Positions 9,506-18,243 of a stretch of 64,000 bases of DNA are shown here, one piece after another (position 1 is the stretch's first letter; each line of letters opens with the position of its first letter). The position numbers and the translations under genes are program-made. This DNA is from Dietzia sp. JS16-p6b. GTDB taxonomy: Bacteria > Actinomycetota > Actinomycetes > Mycobacteriales > Mycobacteriaceae. Under the pieces are notes generated by a model. That model was not told where the DNA came from, did no database searches, and saw only the letters and a list, made by a program, of their open reading frames with translations. The DNA is taken from the NCBI RefSeq assembly GCF_003052165.1, contig NZ_CP024869.1:620001-684000 (forward strand). The letters run 5' to 3'.

Positions 9506-9634
9506 ATGAACGCACGTCGAATGCCCTCGGCCGGTCCGGTGGCGTCCGCACGTGCGCAGCACTGGTGTCCCCGACCGGCAGCAACCCCCTCGACCGCACC
9601 GACCGGGACCCGCCTCACCAGGAGCGCCAGATGA
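9506..9634 (+). CDS. Putative leaderless leader peptide before the rhodanese-like gene
   Basis: A 42-codon frame starts at ATG 9506, seven bases after the TATTAT -10 box, and ends in TGA 9632-9634, overlapping the next ATG (ATGA). This placement fits a leaderless small ORF translationally coupled to the rhodanese-like gene. The peptide is basic and Ala/Pro/Arg-rich with a single Cys at residue 21 (QHWCPRPA). Short Cys-containing upstream ORFs precede several sulfur-assimilation genes in actinobacteria and sense cysteine supply; whether this one does so is inference, and it may also be chance. Confidence 0.4.
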   Translation: MNARRMPSAGPVASARAQHWCPRPAATPSTAPTGTRLTRSAR

Positions 9635-10047
9635 CCTCTCTCGCCGTCACCCTCACCGACCCCGCCGCCCGCACGCTGGACGTGGCGGACTACCGCACCA
9701 CCGTGGAGGCGGGGGCGCTCGTGGTGGACATCCGCTCGCGGGTCCAGCGCGAGCGACAGGGCGTGCTGGCGGGCGCGGTCGCCGTCGAGGCCCGTCCCGT
9801 CGTCGAGCTCCTCGATCCCCGATCGCCGTCCCCGCTCGCCGCCGTGGAGGAGGGCCGCGAGGTGGTCCTGGTCAGTGACGACGGGCTCGACGCCGAACTG
9901 TTCGCGCTGGAGCTGCACTCCCGCGGCGTGCGAGGGGTGCGAGCGGTGGACGGGGGGCACGAGGCGATCCGGGCCGCGGGGGAGCTCGGCCTGCTGTCGG
10001 ATGCGGAGCATCTGCTGCGCGAGCGGTCTGCGATCTCCGCACACTGA
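9631..10047 (+). CDS. Rhodanese-like domain protein lacking the active-site cysteine
   Basis: Single rhodanese domain of 138 residues, with the family pattern VVDIRSRVQRE, GAVAVEA, and a C-terminal VDGGHEAIRAAGEL. Where catalytic rhodaneses have Cys at the head of the active-site loop, this protein reads LVSDDGLDAEL, with Ser in that position, and it contains no cysteine at all. It therefore cannot form the usual persulfide and may bind a ligand or partner instead. ATG 9631 has AGGAG seven bases before it. The McbR-type operator upstream ties it to sulfur metabolism. Confidence 0.8.
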   Translation: MTSLAVTLTDPAARTLDVADYRTTVEAGALVVDIRSRVQRERQGVLAGAVAVEARPVVELLDPRSPSPLAAVEEGREVVLVSDDGLDAELFALELHSRGVRGVRAVDGGHEAIRAAGELGLLSDAEHLLRERSAISAH

Positions 10048-10093
10048 GCCCGACCGGGGGCGCGCCGGCACCGACGCCGGTACGGTCGCGTCC

Positions 10094-11056
10094 ATGACGG
10101 ACCACATCTCGGCGGACCTGCTCGACGGCATTCTCGACGAGGTCCGCGATGACTCCTCGGGAGAGCTGGTCCCGCACCTGGGCGACTACGAGCATCCGAA
10201 CCCCGACGCCCTGGCGATCGCGGTGTGCGACCTCGGGGGCACCGTCGTCTCGGCGGGGGACGACGACATCCGCTTCGACCTGCAGTCCGCGTCGAAGCCG
10301 TTCGTGTACGCCCTGGCCCTGGACCAGAAGGGCGTCGACGAGGTGGCCAAGCGGATCGGGGTGGAACCCTCGGGTGAGGCGTTCAACGAGATCTCCCTGG
10401 AGGCCGGCACCGGTCGGGCTCCCAACGGGCTGGTCAACGCCGGGGCGTTGGCCGCCCACGCCCTGGTGGGAGATTCCGACGACGACGAGGTCTCCCGCTT
10501 CGAGCACATCCGCGCGCTGCTCTCCCGGCTCGTCGGGCGAGAGGTGGAGGTGGACGAGGAGATCGCCGACATCGAGGCGAAGAGCGCGCACCGCAACCAG
10601 GCGCTCGCGCACCTCCTCGCCGAGGAGGGCTCCCTCGCGGACGACCCCCACGAGGTGGTGGCGGGATACGGACGCCAGTGCGCGGTCCGCGTGGACGTCC
10701 GCGAACTCGCCCACATGGCGGCCATGTTCGCCAACGGCGGGGTGATCCCCGGTAGCGACGAGCGGATCCTCGGGCGCAAGGCGGTGCGCTACGCCAACAG
10801 CGTGATGTTCACCTGCGGCATGTACGACGCGGCGGGTGACTGGGTGTACCAGGTGGGACTGCCCGCCAAGAGCGGGGTGTCGGGATGCCTGTTGGCGGTG
10901 GCGCCCGGCAAGTACGGCATCGCGGCGTACTCGCCGCGCCTGGACGAGCACGGCAACAGTATCCGGGCGGCGGCTGCCATCGAATCCCTGTCGGACAGGT
11001 TGGACCTCCACGTCCTCGACCACGTGGGTGCCGACGGGTTCGGTTCCGACGCCTAG
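10094..11056 (+). CDS. glsA: Glutaminase
   Basis: Hydrolyses glutamine to glutamate and ammonia. The 320-residue protein belongs to the serine-dependent beta-lactamase-like glutaminase family: the catalytic Ser-x-x-Lys appears as QSASKPFVYALAL near residue 67, followed by EPSGEAFNEI, RAPNGLVNAGAL, and VGLPAKSGVSG near the C-terminus. Length agrees with the family (about 300-330). ATG 10094 lies seven bases after TACGGT (10081-10086), so the message may be leaderless. It does not belong to the usual coaX-lysS neighbourhood. Confidence 0.93.
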   Translation: MTDHISADLLDGILDEVRDDSSGELVPHLGDYEHPNPDALAIAVCDLGGTVVSAGDDDIRFDLQSASKPFVYALALDQKGVDEVAKRIGVEPSGEAFNEISLEAGTGRAPNGLVNAGALAAHALVGDSDDDEVSRFEHIRALLSRLVGREVEVDEEIADIEAKSAHRNQALAHLLAEEGSLADDPHEVVAGYGRQCAVRVDVRELAHMAAMFANGGVIPGSDERILGRKAVRYANSVMFTCGMYDAAGDWVYQVGLPAKSGVSGCLLAVAPGKYGIAAYSPRLDEHGNSIRAAAAIESLSDRLDLHVLDHVGADGFGSDA

Positions 11057-11077
11057 CGGCGACTATCCTCGACAGTC

Positions 11078-12715
11078 GTGACCGACACGACTCCCGCCGC
11101 GCCCGGGGCCGCCTCGACCGAGCCCGCCGACGACACCCCCGAGCAGGTGCGTATCCGTCGCGACAAGCGGCAGCGGATCCTCGACTCCGGCGTCGACGCC
11201 TATCCGGTCGGGGTCCCCCGCACGCACGGGCTCGTCGAGATCGCCTCGGATCCGCGCTTCGTCGCACTCGAGCCGGGGGAGGAGACCGACGTCGTGGTCT
11301 CGGTGGCCGGCCGGGTCCTGTTCGTCCGAAACACCGGCAAGCTCTGCTTCGTCCGACTCCAGGACGGTGTGAGCCCCGAGGCGGACCTGTCCGTCCCGGC
11401 GGCCGAGGGCGAGCCCGATCCGTTCGCCCCGCAGTTGCAGGCGATGCTCTCGCTCGCCAACGTGGGCGAGGAACGGCTCGAGGCGTGGAAGCAGGACGTG
11501 GACCTGGGTGATCACGTCTCGGTGACCGGCCGCGTGGTGCGCTCCAAGCGGGGCGAGCTGTCCGTCATGGCGGACTCGTGGGTGCTGGCGGCCAAGTCGC
11601 TCCGGCCGCTTCCGGTGGCGCACAAGGAGCTGAGCGAGGACACGCGGGTCCGTCAGCGCTACACCGACCTCATCATGCGAGACACGGCCCGGCGCAACGC
11701 GGTCACCCGTATCAAGGTCGTCCGGGCATTGCGCGCCGCCCTCGACCGGCGGGGGTTCCTCGAGGTGGAGACGCCCATGCTGCAGACGCTGCACGGCGGC
11801 GCCGCCGCCCGGCCCTTCGTCACCCACTCCAACGCCCTGGACCTCGACCTGTACCTGCGGATCGCCCCCGAGCTCTACCTCAAGCGGTGCGTGGTGGGCG
11901 GGATCGAGCGGGTCTTCGAGATCAACCGGAACTTCCGGAACGAGGGCGTGGACTCCTCGCACAGCCCCGAGTTCGCGATGCTCGAGACCTACCAGGCCTA
12001 TGGGGACTACGACACCTCCGCCACGATGATCCGTGAGGTCATCCAGGAGGTGGCGCTCGAGGTCTTCGGTTCCACCACGGTGACCCTGGCCGACGGCACC
12101 GAGTACGACCTCGGCGGGCAGTGGCGCGAGATGCGCATGTACCCGTCCCTCAACGAGGCGCTGCGCGCCACGCACCCCGAGCTGGTGAACGGTGACGACG
12201 ACGAGGACGCCGTCACGGTCGACTCGACGGTCGACGAACTCACCGAACTGGCCGGCAGGGTCGGGCTCGAGGTCCCCAGCGGCAGGGGGTGGCTGCACGG
12301 CAAACTCGTCGAGGAGCTGTGGGAGCACCTGTGCGGCGATCAGCTGGACGGTCCTGTCTTCGTCCGAGACTTCCCCGTGGAGACCTCGCCCCTGACCCGC
12401 GACCACCGCACGGACCGCGGGGTCACCGAGAAGTGGGACCTCTACGTCCGTGGATTCGAGCTGGCGACCGGGTACTCGGAGCTCGTCGACCCGGTGATCC
12501 AGCGGCGGCGCTTCGAGGATCAGGCGCGGTTGGCAGCGGCGGGTGACGACGAGGCGATGGTCCTCGACGAGGACTTCCTGGCGGCCATGGAGCAGGGGAT
12601 GCCGCCTACCACCGGGTTGGGAATGGGGATCGACCGCCTGCTCATGGCGCTCACCGGACTGGGGATCAGGGAGACGATCCTGTTCCCGATGGTCAAGCCG
12701 CTGCCGCGGGACTGA
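11078..12715 (+). CDS. lysS: Lysine-tRNA ligase, class II
   Basis: Charges tRNA-Lys. The 545-residue protein has the N-terminal OB-fold anticodon-binding domain (about residues 40-200) and the class II catalytic core, with motif 2 as [14 protein letters not shown] and motif 3 as [14 protein letters not shown] near the C-terminus. GTG 11078 follows a TATCCT box (11064-11069) by eight bases, so the transcript may be leaderless and begin at the start codon. In mycobacteria the next gene is lsr2; here it is a convergent unrelated gene. Confidence 0.97.
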   Translation: MTDTTPAAPGAASTEPADDTPEQVRIRRDKRQRILDSGVDAYPVGVPRTHGLVEIASDPRFVALEPGEETDVVVSVAGRVLFVRNTGKLCFVRLQDGVSPEADLSVPAAEGEPDPFAPQLQAMLSLANVGEERLEAWKQDVDLGDHVSVTGRVVRSKRGELSVMADSWVLAAKSLRPLPVAHKELSEDTRVRQRYTDLIMRDTARRNAVTRIKVVRALRAALDRRGFLEVETPMLQTLHGGAAARPFVTHSNALDLDLYLRIAPELYLKRCVVGGIERVFEINRNFRNEGVDSSHSPEFAMLETYQAYGDYDTSATMIREVIQEVALEVFGSTTVTLADGTEYDLGGQWREMRMYPSLNEALRATHPELVNGDDDEDAVTVDSTVDELTELAGRVGLEVPSGRGWLHGKLVEELWEHLCGDQLDGPVFVRDFPVETSPLTRDHRTDRGVTEKWDLYVRGFELATGYSELVDPVIQRRRFEDQARLAAAGDDEAMVLDEDFLAAMEQGMPPTTGLGMGIDRLLMALTGLGIRETILFPMVKPLPRD

Positions 12716-12750
12716 CGAGACTCTCGACCCGGTTCCGCGAGCGTCAGTCC
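12709..12750. terminator. Possible bidirectional terminator containing both stop codons
   Basis: GGACTGACG (12709-12717) and CGTCAGTCC (12742-12750) form a nine-base inverted repeat holding the lysS stop in one arm and the stop of the convergent gene in the other. The loop is long (24 bases) and there is no T-run, so termination is only a possibility. Confidence 0.3.
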
Positions 12751-13373
12751 GGGTTCGCCCAGGCCGCGGCCACGAGATCGCGGAGGACGGTCTCCTCGAT
12801 CCGGGCCAGGGACGTGACGTAGAGGCACCCCTTCCCGGTCTTGTGCGGACCCATCGTCGCGAGCAACGCGGCCGCGCCCGGGGCCTCCAGCAGGCCGTAG
12901 AGACTGACGGCCGAGGCCCGGGGGCTGAAACCGACCCGGAGGGTGTCGCCCTCGCGTCCGCTGTCGTACACGTAGTGGCGCCGACCGTAGCCCACGATCG
13001 AGGGGCCCCACATGGTGGGGTCCTCGCCGGTCACCTCACCGAAGAGGTCGAGCAGGCGCAGACCGTCCTTCACGCGTCGGGCGGTGGGTAACCCCTCGAT
13101 CCACCCCCGCGGTGACATCGATTCCGAACGGATCGCCGTGTTGTCGTTCCGGCCGGTCGCCCGGGGCCGGGCGACCGGCTCGGTGAAGGAGAGTCCGGCG
13201 GCGGTCAGCGCGTCGCGCAGAACCCCGAGCTGGGAGGGGCCGATCCCGTGCAGTGCGAGAACGTCTCTCTCGGGCGTGCCGTCCAACTGGCGGAGGTCGG
13301 TGATCCCGGCATCCCTGAGTGCGCGGGAAGCCGGGGCCGAGAGCCTGGGCAGGGGAAGCGGTGACGCGCTCAT
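12744..13373 (-). CDS. Helix-hairpin-helix and DUF1801 fusion protein
   Basis: The 209-residue protein joins an N-terminal HhH-like segment (about residues 8-60: LSAPASRALRDAGIT, LALHGIGPSQL) to a C-terminal DUF1801/YdhG-type domain (about 80-205: MWGPSIVGYG, GPHKTGKGCLYV). HhH units often bind DNA non-specifically; the DUF1801 fold has no known activity, so no function is assigned. ATG 13373 is chosen because the sequence before it is Arg/Gly-rich and unlike the domain. It is transcribed convergently with lysS and divergently from the L,D-transpeptidase. Confidence 0.75.
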   Translation of the reverse strand: MSASPLPLPRLSAPASRALRDAGITDLRQLDGTPERDVLALHGIGPSQLGVLRDALTAAGLSFTEPVARPRATGRNDNTAIRSESMSPRGWIEGLPTARRVKDGLRLLDLFGEVTGEDPTMWGPSIVGYGRRHYVYDSGREGDTLRVGFSPRASAVSLYGLLEAPGAAALLATMGPHKTGKGCLYVTSLARIEETVLRDLVAAAWANPD

Positions 13374-13474
13374 GACGCGAACGCTAGCCCCCGCGTCCTC
13401 AGACCGCCCGGGTCGAGACCCGAACGTGACTCCAGACGCCTGTCCAGGTGGACGACCCCGGACATAATCACCGC

Positions 13475-14086
13475 ATGAGAAGAACACTGTCACGGCTGGT
13501 GACCGGTGTGGCGGCGGGGCTCGTCGTGGTGGGGACCGCGAGCCCCGGCGCGACGGCCCAGCCGGCTCTCCCGGCCGAGGTCCAGCAGGTGGTCGATCAG
13601 GCCGCGGCCGGCTCAGCGCAGGCTGACGCGGACCTGCGAACCACCGCCGGCGGCCTGCTCGAGTCGGCGGGGATCACTCCACCGCCCGGCTTCGTGCCCC
13701 CTCCGCCTGCTCCTCCTCCGCCGCCGGACCCCACCCCGCAGAGCCCCTGCCCGCGCACGGCCGCCGCGTGCGTGGACCTCGACGGGAACCGGACCTGGCT
13801 GCAGTCGGGGGAACGGCTGAGCTACGGGCCGGTGCGGATGTCCCACGGACGGGCCGGGTGGGAGACCCCTCGTGGGACGTACCAGGTCACCCGTAAGGTC
13901 CGCCACGAGGTCAGTCGTCTGTTCGACGACGCCCCGATGCCGTTCGCGGTGTACTTCGTGGGCGGGATCGCGTTCCACGAGGGGGACCCGGCCCACCTGT
14001 CGCACGGGTGCATCCGGATGGACCGGCCCGCGGCCGAGACCTACTTCGACAGGCTGCAGGTCGGGGACACGGTCGTGGTGTTCTGA
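13475..14086 (+). CDS. Small secreted L,D-transpeptidase-family (YkuD) protein
   Basis: The 203-residue protein begins with a Sec signal peptide (basic MRRTLSR, hydrophobic core, ATAQ cleavage region near residue 29), followed by a helix-forming segment, a Pro-rich linker (about 70-88) and a compact YkuD domain. The catalytic motif is intact: FHEGDPAHLSHGCIRM, with His and the nucleophilic Cys near residue 180. Members form 3-3 cross-links in peptidoglycan or attach proteins to it. It lacks the Ig-like domains of the main mycobacterial Ldt enzymes. A CATAAT box lies just upstream of ATG 13475. Confidence 0.85.
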   Translation: MRRTLSRLVTGVAAGLVVVGTASPGATAQPALPAEVQQVVDQAAAGSAQADADLRTTAGGLLESAGITPPPGFVPPPPAPPPPPDPTPQSPCPRTAAACVDLDGNRTWLQSGERLSYGPVRMSHGRAGWETPRGTYQVTRKVRHEVSRLFDDAPMPFAVYFVGGIAFHEGDPAHLSHGCIRMDRPAAETYFDRLQVGDTVVVF

Positions 14087-14103
14087 GGACCGGGAGAGCC
14101 GTC

Positions 14104-14682
14104 TCAGGAGCCCCGGGGGTCGGTGAACATGCGGGCCTCGGCCCGGTCCGGCAGCAGGTACTCGGCGGACCTGGCCGCCAGTACCGACCCGGCGATGACC
14201 AGGATGAAGCCGATGGCGGCGACGAACGGCCCGTAGGTGACCGAAGTCCCGTCGGGGAGTCCCGCCAGCATCGGATCGGCGGTGTCGGTCGAGTTGAACA
14301 GGACCCAGACGAAGATCAGATGGGCGATCAACACCAGCGACGCGAGAACCGCGTTGGCGGCCGCGAAGAATCCCAGTCGGGTGAACACGGTGACGGCCAC
14401 CAGGACCAGCAGTACGAGCAGGCCAAGGAAGTTCAGGGGCGCCATCGCACGGAGGTCCAGGACCTCGGTGAGCTCGAGGGCGGTGATGCCCCCGCCGGTC
14501 GCGGTGGACAGCCAGGGGAGGTACAGGCTGAGAAGGGCGAGTGCCAGACCCGCGACCGCGATGAGCCCGCCGACGCGGCTGCGCAGTAGAGGGACGATCT
14601 TGCCGCCCCGCGTGGTCGCCGCCGGGGGCGGTGTCTGGGAAGCGGGGGGTGTGTGGGAGGTGGGCGTTGTCTGTGCGGCCAT
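14104..14682 (-). CDS. Four-helix membrane protein of unknown function, paralogue A
   Basis: The 192-residue protein has a Pro/Thr-rich cytoplasmic N-terminus and four transmembrane helices (about residues 36-56, 81-101, 106-128 and 150-170). Helix 1 ends in LYLPWLS, followed by a GGGITALELTEVLDLR loop. It is clearly related to the next minus-strand gene, which repeats the same order of motifs (LFLPWLS, ISGLGITEIIDVR, VTYGPFVAA/VTFGPYVAA). No known domain is recognised. Confidence 0.7.
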   Translation of the reverse strand: MAAQTTPTSHTPPASQTPPPAATTRGGKIVPLLRSRVGGLIAVAGLALALLSLYLPWLSTATGGGITALELTEVLDLRAMAPLNFLGLLVLLVLVAVTVFTRLGFFAAANAVLASLVLIAHLIFVWVLFNSTDTADPMLAGLPDGTSVTYGPFVAAIGFILVIAGSVLAARSAEYLLPDRAEARMFTDPRGS

Positions 14683-14783
14683 GGTGTGCCCCTTAGTCGT
14701 ACCGGAGTCTCAAGTGAGATAAGTCACATAATAGGTGGCGTTGTCCGCCCGTGCCATAACAGCGCGCTTCCCCCGGAGGTCGT

Positions 14784-15326
14784 CTATCCGTCTCGACGCG
14801 AGAGGGGATCCCTGGCGTATCTCGCCGACCGGGCAGCCCACGCCGAGGCGGCGGAGACCACCACGAACCCGGACGCCGCGACGTACGGCCCGAAGGTCAC
14901 CGAGGCGTTGGCGGGCAGCCCCGACAGGGCCGGCGTCGTCGATCCCGTGGAGAGGATGAGGGTCCAGACGAAGGCGAGGTGACCCGCGAGTACTCCTGCC
15001 GCCATCACCGCCGCCGCCACGGCGAACGCCCCCAGTCGGGTGAACGCGGTCACGGTCACGAGCAGGGCCAGGACGAGCAACCCGAGGAACAGCACCGGGG
15101 CGACACTGCGGACGTCGATGATCTCGGTGATGCCCAGACCGGAGATCCGCTCGCCACCGCCGGCGGAAAGCCACGGCAGGAAGAGGCTGAGCAGCGACAC
15201 CGCCAGGCCGGCGAACGCCATCAGGACCCCGATCCGGTTCCGGACGTGCGGGATCCTCTTGGTGCGTGCGGGGGTCCTGGTCGGGAGGGGCACGCGGTGG
15301 GGTGAGGGTGGTGTGTACGGGGGCAT
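14784..15326 (-). CDS. Four-helix membrane protein of unknown function, paralogue B
   Basis: The 180-residue protein is a paralogue of the adjacent gene, sharing four helices and the motifs LPWLS, an ITEIIDVR-type loop and VTFGPYVAASGF. ATG 15326 is preferred over GTG 15335 because GGAGG then lies nine bases upstream, whereas it would touch the GTG. The tandem arrangement suggests duplication. The 101 bases between the two genes hold only the promoter region of paralogue A. Confidence 0.7.
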   Translation of the reverse strand: MPPYTPPSPHRVPLPTRTPARTKRIPHVRNRIGVLMAFAGLAVSLLSLFLPWLSAGGGERISGLGITEIIDVRSVAPVLFLGLLVLALLVTVTAFTRLGAFAVAAAVMAAGVLAGHLAFVWTLILSTGSTTPALSGLPANASVTFGPYVAASGFVVVSAASAWAARSARYARDPLSRRDG

Positions 15327-15439
15327 GGCGGTCACCCTCCGGGGCGGAGTCGGATGGCGCAGGTGCGTCCGGTTCCATGGTAGGGGCCGGCCCGGACCGG
15401 AACGGTGCCGAAACTCACCCCGTTACGTGACCGGGATCG

Positions 15440-18025
15440 TCAGCGGTGGCGGGTGGTCCGGCGAGTGGGCTCCGCGGCCATCGGATCCTCCGGCCAGGGA
15501 TGTCGGGGATAGCGGCCCCGCATCTCCGCCCGCACACCGGGATACGCCTCGCGCCAGAAGAACTCCAGGTCGCGGGTCACGCCGAGCGGCCGGCCGGCGG
15601 GGGAGAGCAGGTGCACCGTCACGGGTACCCGTTTGTCGCAGATCCGGGGTGAGGAGGTCCACCCGAAGCACTCCTGCAGCTTCACCGCAAGTACGGGGGA
15701 CGCGTCGGATCCGGGTTCCGGATAGTCGACGCGGTACCACGACGAACTGGGCACCTGCAGGCGATCGGGCACGAGCTCGTCGAACCGGGAGGCCTCCGGC
15801 CACGGGAGCAGTCGTCGGAGCGCGCCGCCGACATCGCGCCCCCTGAGCGTGCCGCCTCGCGTCATGGACTCGACCTCCGGCCCGAGCCACTCCGGGAGAC
15901 GGTCCGCGAGTGCCTCGGCGGACACGTCGGGCCAGGGGGGCCCGAGTTCCCGCCGGGCGAGAGCCAGTCGGAGCCACAGACGTCGGGCGTCGTCGTCGGG
16001 TCCGAGCGCGGCCAGGCCACCGGAGCGGACGGCGTCCGCGACGGCCGACGCGGCGGCCTCGGGGCTCGGACGCACGGGGGTGACGGACAGTTCGATCGCG
16101 CCGAGCCGTCGGATCCGTCTGGCCGTCACCGCGCCGCCCGCGACGCGGGCCGTCTCCTCGTCGTCGAGTAGCTCCGACGCCGCGCTCTCGGCTCCCGCCC
16201 GGCTCAGCGGGGCCGCGGAACGGATCACCGCTCCCGCGTCCCCGGCGGTCCGCCCCGAGGCTCGCGCGACCTCGGCCACCGCGAGCCACTCGTGACCGGC
16301 GAGGGCGGAGCCCGGCGGGAGGACCGCCCCGGTGCCCGACGCGAACGTGTACTGCCCACCCCGGCGGCGCGCGACCCGATCGGGGTGCGCGAGGGCCACG
16401 ATGAGACCGACCGCCTCCTCGAGCGGGGCCTCCTTCCTCCCCCCGCCGGTAGGGACGAGTCGTTCCAGGCGGCGGGCCTCGAGCTCCCAGGTCCGGTTGT
16501 CCGAGGCTCGGCCGCCGACCAGGGCCCGCAGGTCCGCCACCAGGTCCCCCGTCGGTGAGCGGCGGCCCGACGTCAGCAGTGCCACCACCTCCGCGGCCCT
16601 CGCGCGGCCGACCACGGGGGCGCCGTCGAGCAACGCGCGGGCGTGCCGCGGGTCCGCGGGGACGCGGGACAGGTCCCGCCCGCGTCCGGTGGCCCGGCCC
16701 AGCGCGTCGAGCGCGCCCAGTCCCTGCAGGACCCGCTGCGCGCGACGGATCTCCCCCGACGGAGGAGGATCGGTCAGCGCCAGGCCCTCGCCGCGGGGAG
16801 CGCCCCAGCAGGCGACGTCCAGGGCGAAGGACGTCAGGTCGGAGGTCGCGATCGCCGGGGTGCGGTGCGGGGTGAGCCGTGAGTAGTCGTCCTCGGACAG
16901 GCAGCGCACCGCGATCCCCGGTCCGAGACGTGCCGCGCGTCCCGAGCGCTGGACGCAGGAGTCGCGGGAGGCCGAGACGGTGAGGAGACCGGTCATGTCG
17001 CGGGCGGTGTCCCTGCGGGGTTCGCGGTTCAGGCACGCGTCCACCACCACCCGCACCCCGGGAACGGTGAGCGAGGACTCCGCCAGGTCGGTCGAGACCA
17101 CGATCCGGGGCGGTGGGCCGGCCCCGCCCCGGCCCGGGTGCGGACCCTCGCGGCCGGAGCCCGAGACCACCCGGTCCTGCTCGGCGGCGTCGAGGCCACC
17201 GTGCAGTGGCAGGATCTCGGCGCGCCCGCCCAGTCGCGCGGTGAGCGACCGCACCACCCGCTCGATCTCACGCGCCCCGGGGAGGAAGACGAGGGTGTCC
17301 GAGCCGCCCGTGGCCACCTCCTCGGCAGTGACGTCCGCCACGTGCTCGAGGAAGCCGTCGGTGACCCCCCGGGCGTCGAGGCGGGGAACGGGCGACGGGC
17401 GGTAGCGGATGTCGAGGGGATGCAGGACGGCGGGGAGTTCGATCACCGGCGCCGCCCCGGTGGCGCCCGCTCCGGCGCCGCCCGCTCCGGCGCCCCCCAG
17501 CAGGCGGGCGATGCGGCCGGAGTCGAGGGTCGCGGACATCGCCACCACCGGCAGGTCGTCCCGGAGCTGGCGCACCTCGCACAACAGGGCCAGTGCGAGA
17601 TCGGACTCGACGTCCCGCTCGTGGATCTCGTCGAGCACCACCGCTCCCGCCCCCGTCAGGTCCGGATCGGCGATCAGCCTCCTCACCAGCACGCCCGGTG
17701 TCACGAACTCCACGAGGGTGTCCCGGCCGACCCGGGTGTCCCCCCGGACCGAGTACCCCGCCAGGCTGCCGACCTCCGTTCCGGTCAGCGCCGCCAGTCG
17801 CCGCGCCGCCGAACGGGCCGCCACCCGCCGGGGCTGGGTGACGACGACCCGTCCCGCGATCCCGTCCGCCGAGGCGACCGCCGGCGGGGCGAGGGTGGTC
17901 TTGCCCGTCCCGGGCGGAGCCTGGACCACCGCCGTACCCGCCGTGGCGAGCGCGCGCCGCAGGGCCGGGAGCGCGTCGGTGAAGGGCAGGCCGCGGCCGA
18001 TCCGGTCCAGATCGAACGGGCTCAT
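15440..18025 (-). CDS. hrpB: HrpB-type ATP-dependent DEAH-box helicase
   Basis: The 861-residue protein (GTG 18028 just before is an alternative) follows the HrpB layout: Walker A APPGTGKTTLAPP near residue 40, TQPRRVAARSAARR, the DEIH box VVLDEIHERDVESD, MSATLD, the helicase C-terminal half with STDLAESSLTVPG and RSGRAARLGPG, and the HrpB C-terminal region ending in a conserved GYDPE-like segment and a Trp/Pro-rich tail (REAYPGVRAEMRGRYPRHPW). It probably remodels RNA; its cellular role in actinobacteria is not established. A Gly/Ala repeat (near residue 180, GGAGAGGAGAGATGAAP) is an insertion absent from the core fold. Confidence 0.92.
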   Translation of the reverse strand: MSPFDLDRIGRGLPFTDALPALRRALATAGTAVVQAPPGTGKTTLAPPAVASADGIAGRVVVTQPRRVAARSAARRLAALTGTEVGSLAGYSVRGDTRVGRDTLVEFVTPGVLVRRLIADPDLTGAGAVVLDEIHERDVESDLALALLCEVRQLRDDLPVVAMSATLDSGRIARLLGGAGAGGAGAGATGAAPVIELPAVLHPLDIRYRPSPVPRLDARGVTDGFLEHVADVTAEEVATGGSDTLVFLPGAREIERVVRSLTARLGGRAEILPLHGGLDAAEQDRVVSGSGREGPHPGRGGAGPPPRIVVSTDLAESSLTVPGVRVVVDACLNREPRRDTARDMTGLLTVSASRDSCVQRSGRAARLGPGIAVRCLSEDDYSRLTPHRTPAIATSDLTSFALDVACWGAPRGEGLALTDPPPSGEIRRAQRVLQGLGALDALGRATGRGRDLSRVPADPRHARALLDGAPVVGRARAAEVVALLTSGRRSPTGDLVADLRALVGGRASDNRTWELEARRLERLVPTGGGRKEAPLEEAVGLIVALAHPDRVARRRGGQYTFASGTGAVLPPGSALAGHEWLAVAEVARASGRTAGDAGAVIRSAAPLSRAGAESAASELLDDEETARVAGGAVTARRIRRLGAIELSVTPVRPSPEAAASAVADAVRSGGLAALGPDDDARRLWLRLALARRELGPPWPDVSAEALADRLPEWLGPEVESMTRGGTLRGRDVGGALRRLLPWPEASRFDELVPDRLQVPSSSWYRVDYPEPGSDASPVLAVKLQECFGWTSSPRICDKRVPVTVHLLSPAGRPLGVTRDLEFFWREAYPGVRAEMRGRYPRHPWPEDPMAAEPTRRTTRHR

Positions 18026-18097
18026 CACCCGGTCCCGCCCGACGCCACCATGCTCCCGAGACTAGATGTCCGCGCCGTCCCGCACGGATTCGGCGGC

Positions 18098-18114
18098 GTT
18101 CGCTGTCGGCGTAC
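18098..18114 (+). promoter_or_regulatory. Possible ClgR-binding site upstream of clpC
   Basis: GTTCGCTGTCGGCGTAC has the split CGC-Y-N5-GCG palindrome known for ClgR, the activator of clp genes in Corynebacterium, Streptomyces and Mycobacterium, with one departure from the published core. It lies 130 bases before the clpC start, upstream of a likely -10 box TACAGT (18207-18212). Confidence 0.4.
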
Positions 18115-18243
18115 ACGTATCCGCAATGATTCCCCGACCTGCCGCGTTGAACCCTGGTGACGGGCCGACTGCCACTCCTGTGGCTCCGGGCGTCAGACCG
18201 GGCCACTACAGTGGTGAACACCCGAGGAATGTGAGGTAGCACG

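Noticed and set aside
17440-17510. GC-rich repeats inside hrpB considered as a regulatory repeat
   Set aside because: They are in frame and encode a Gly/Ala stretch of the helicase.
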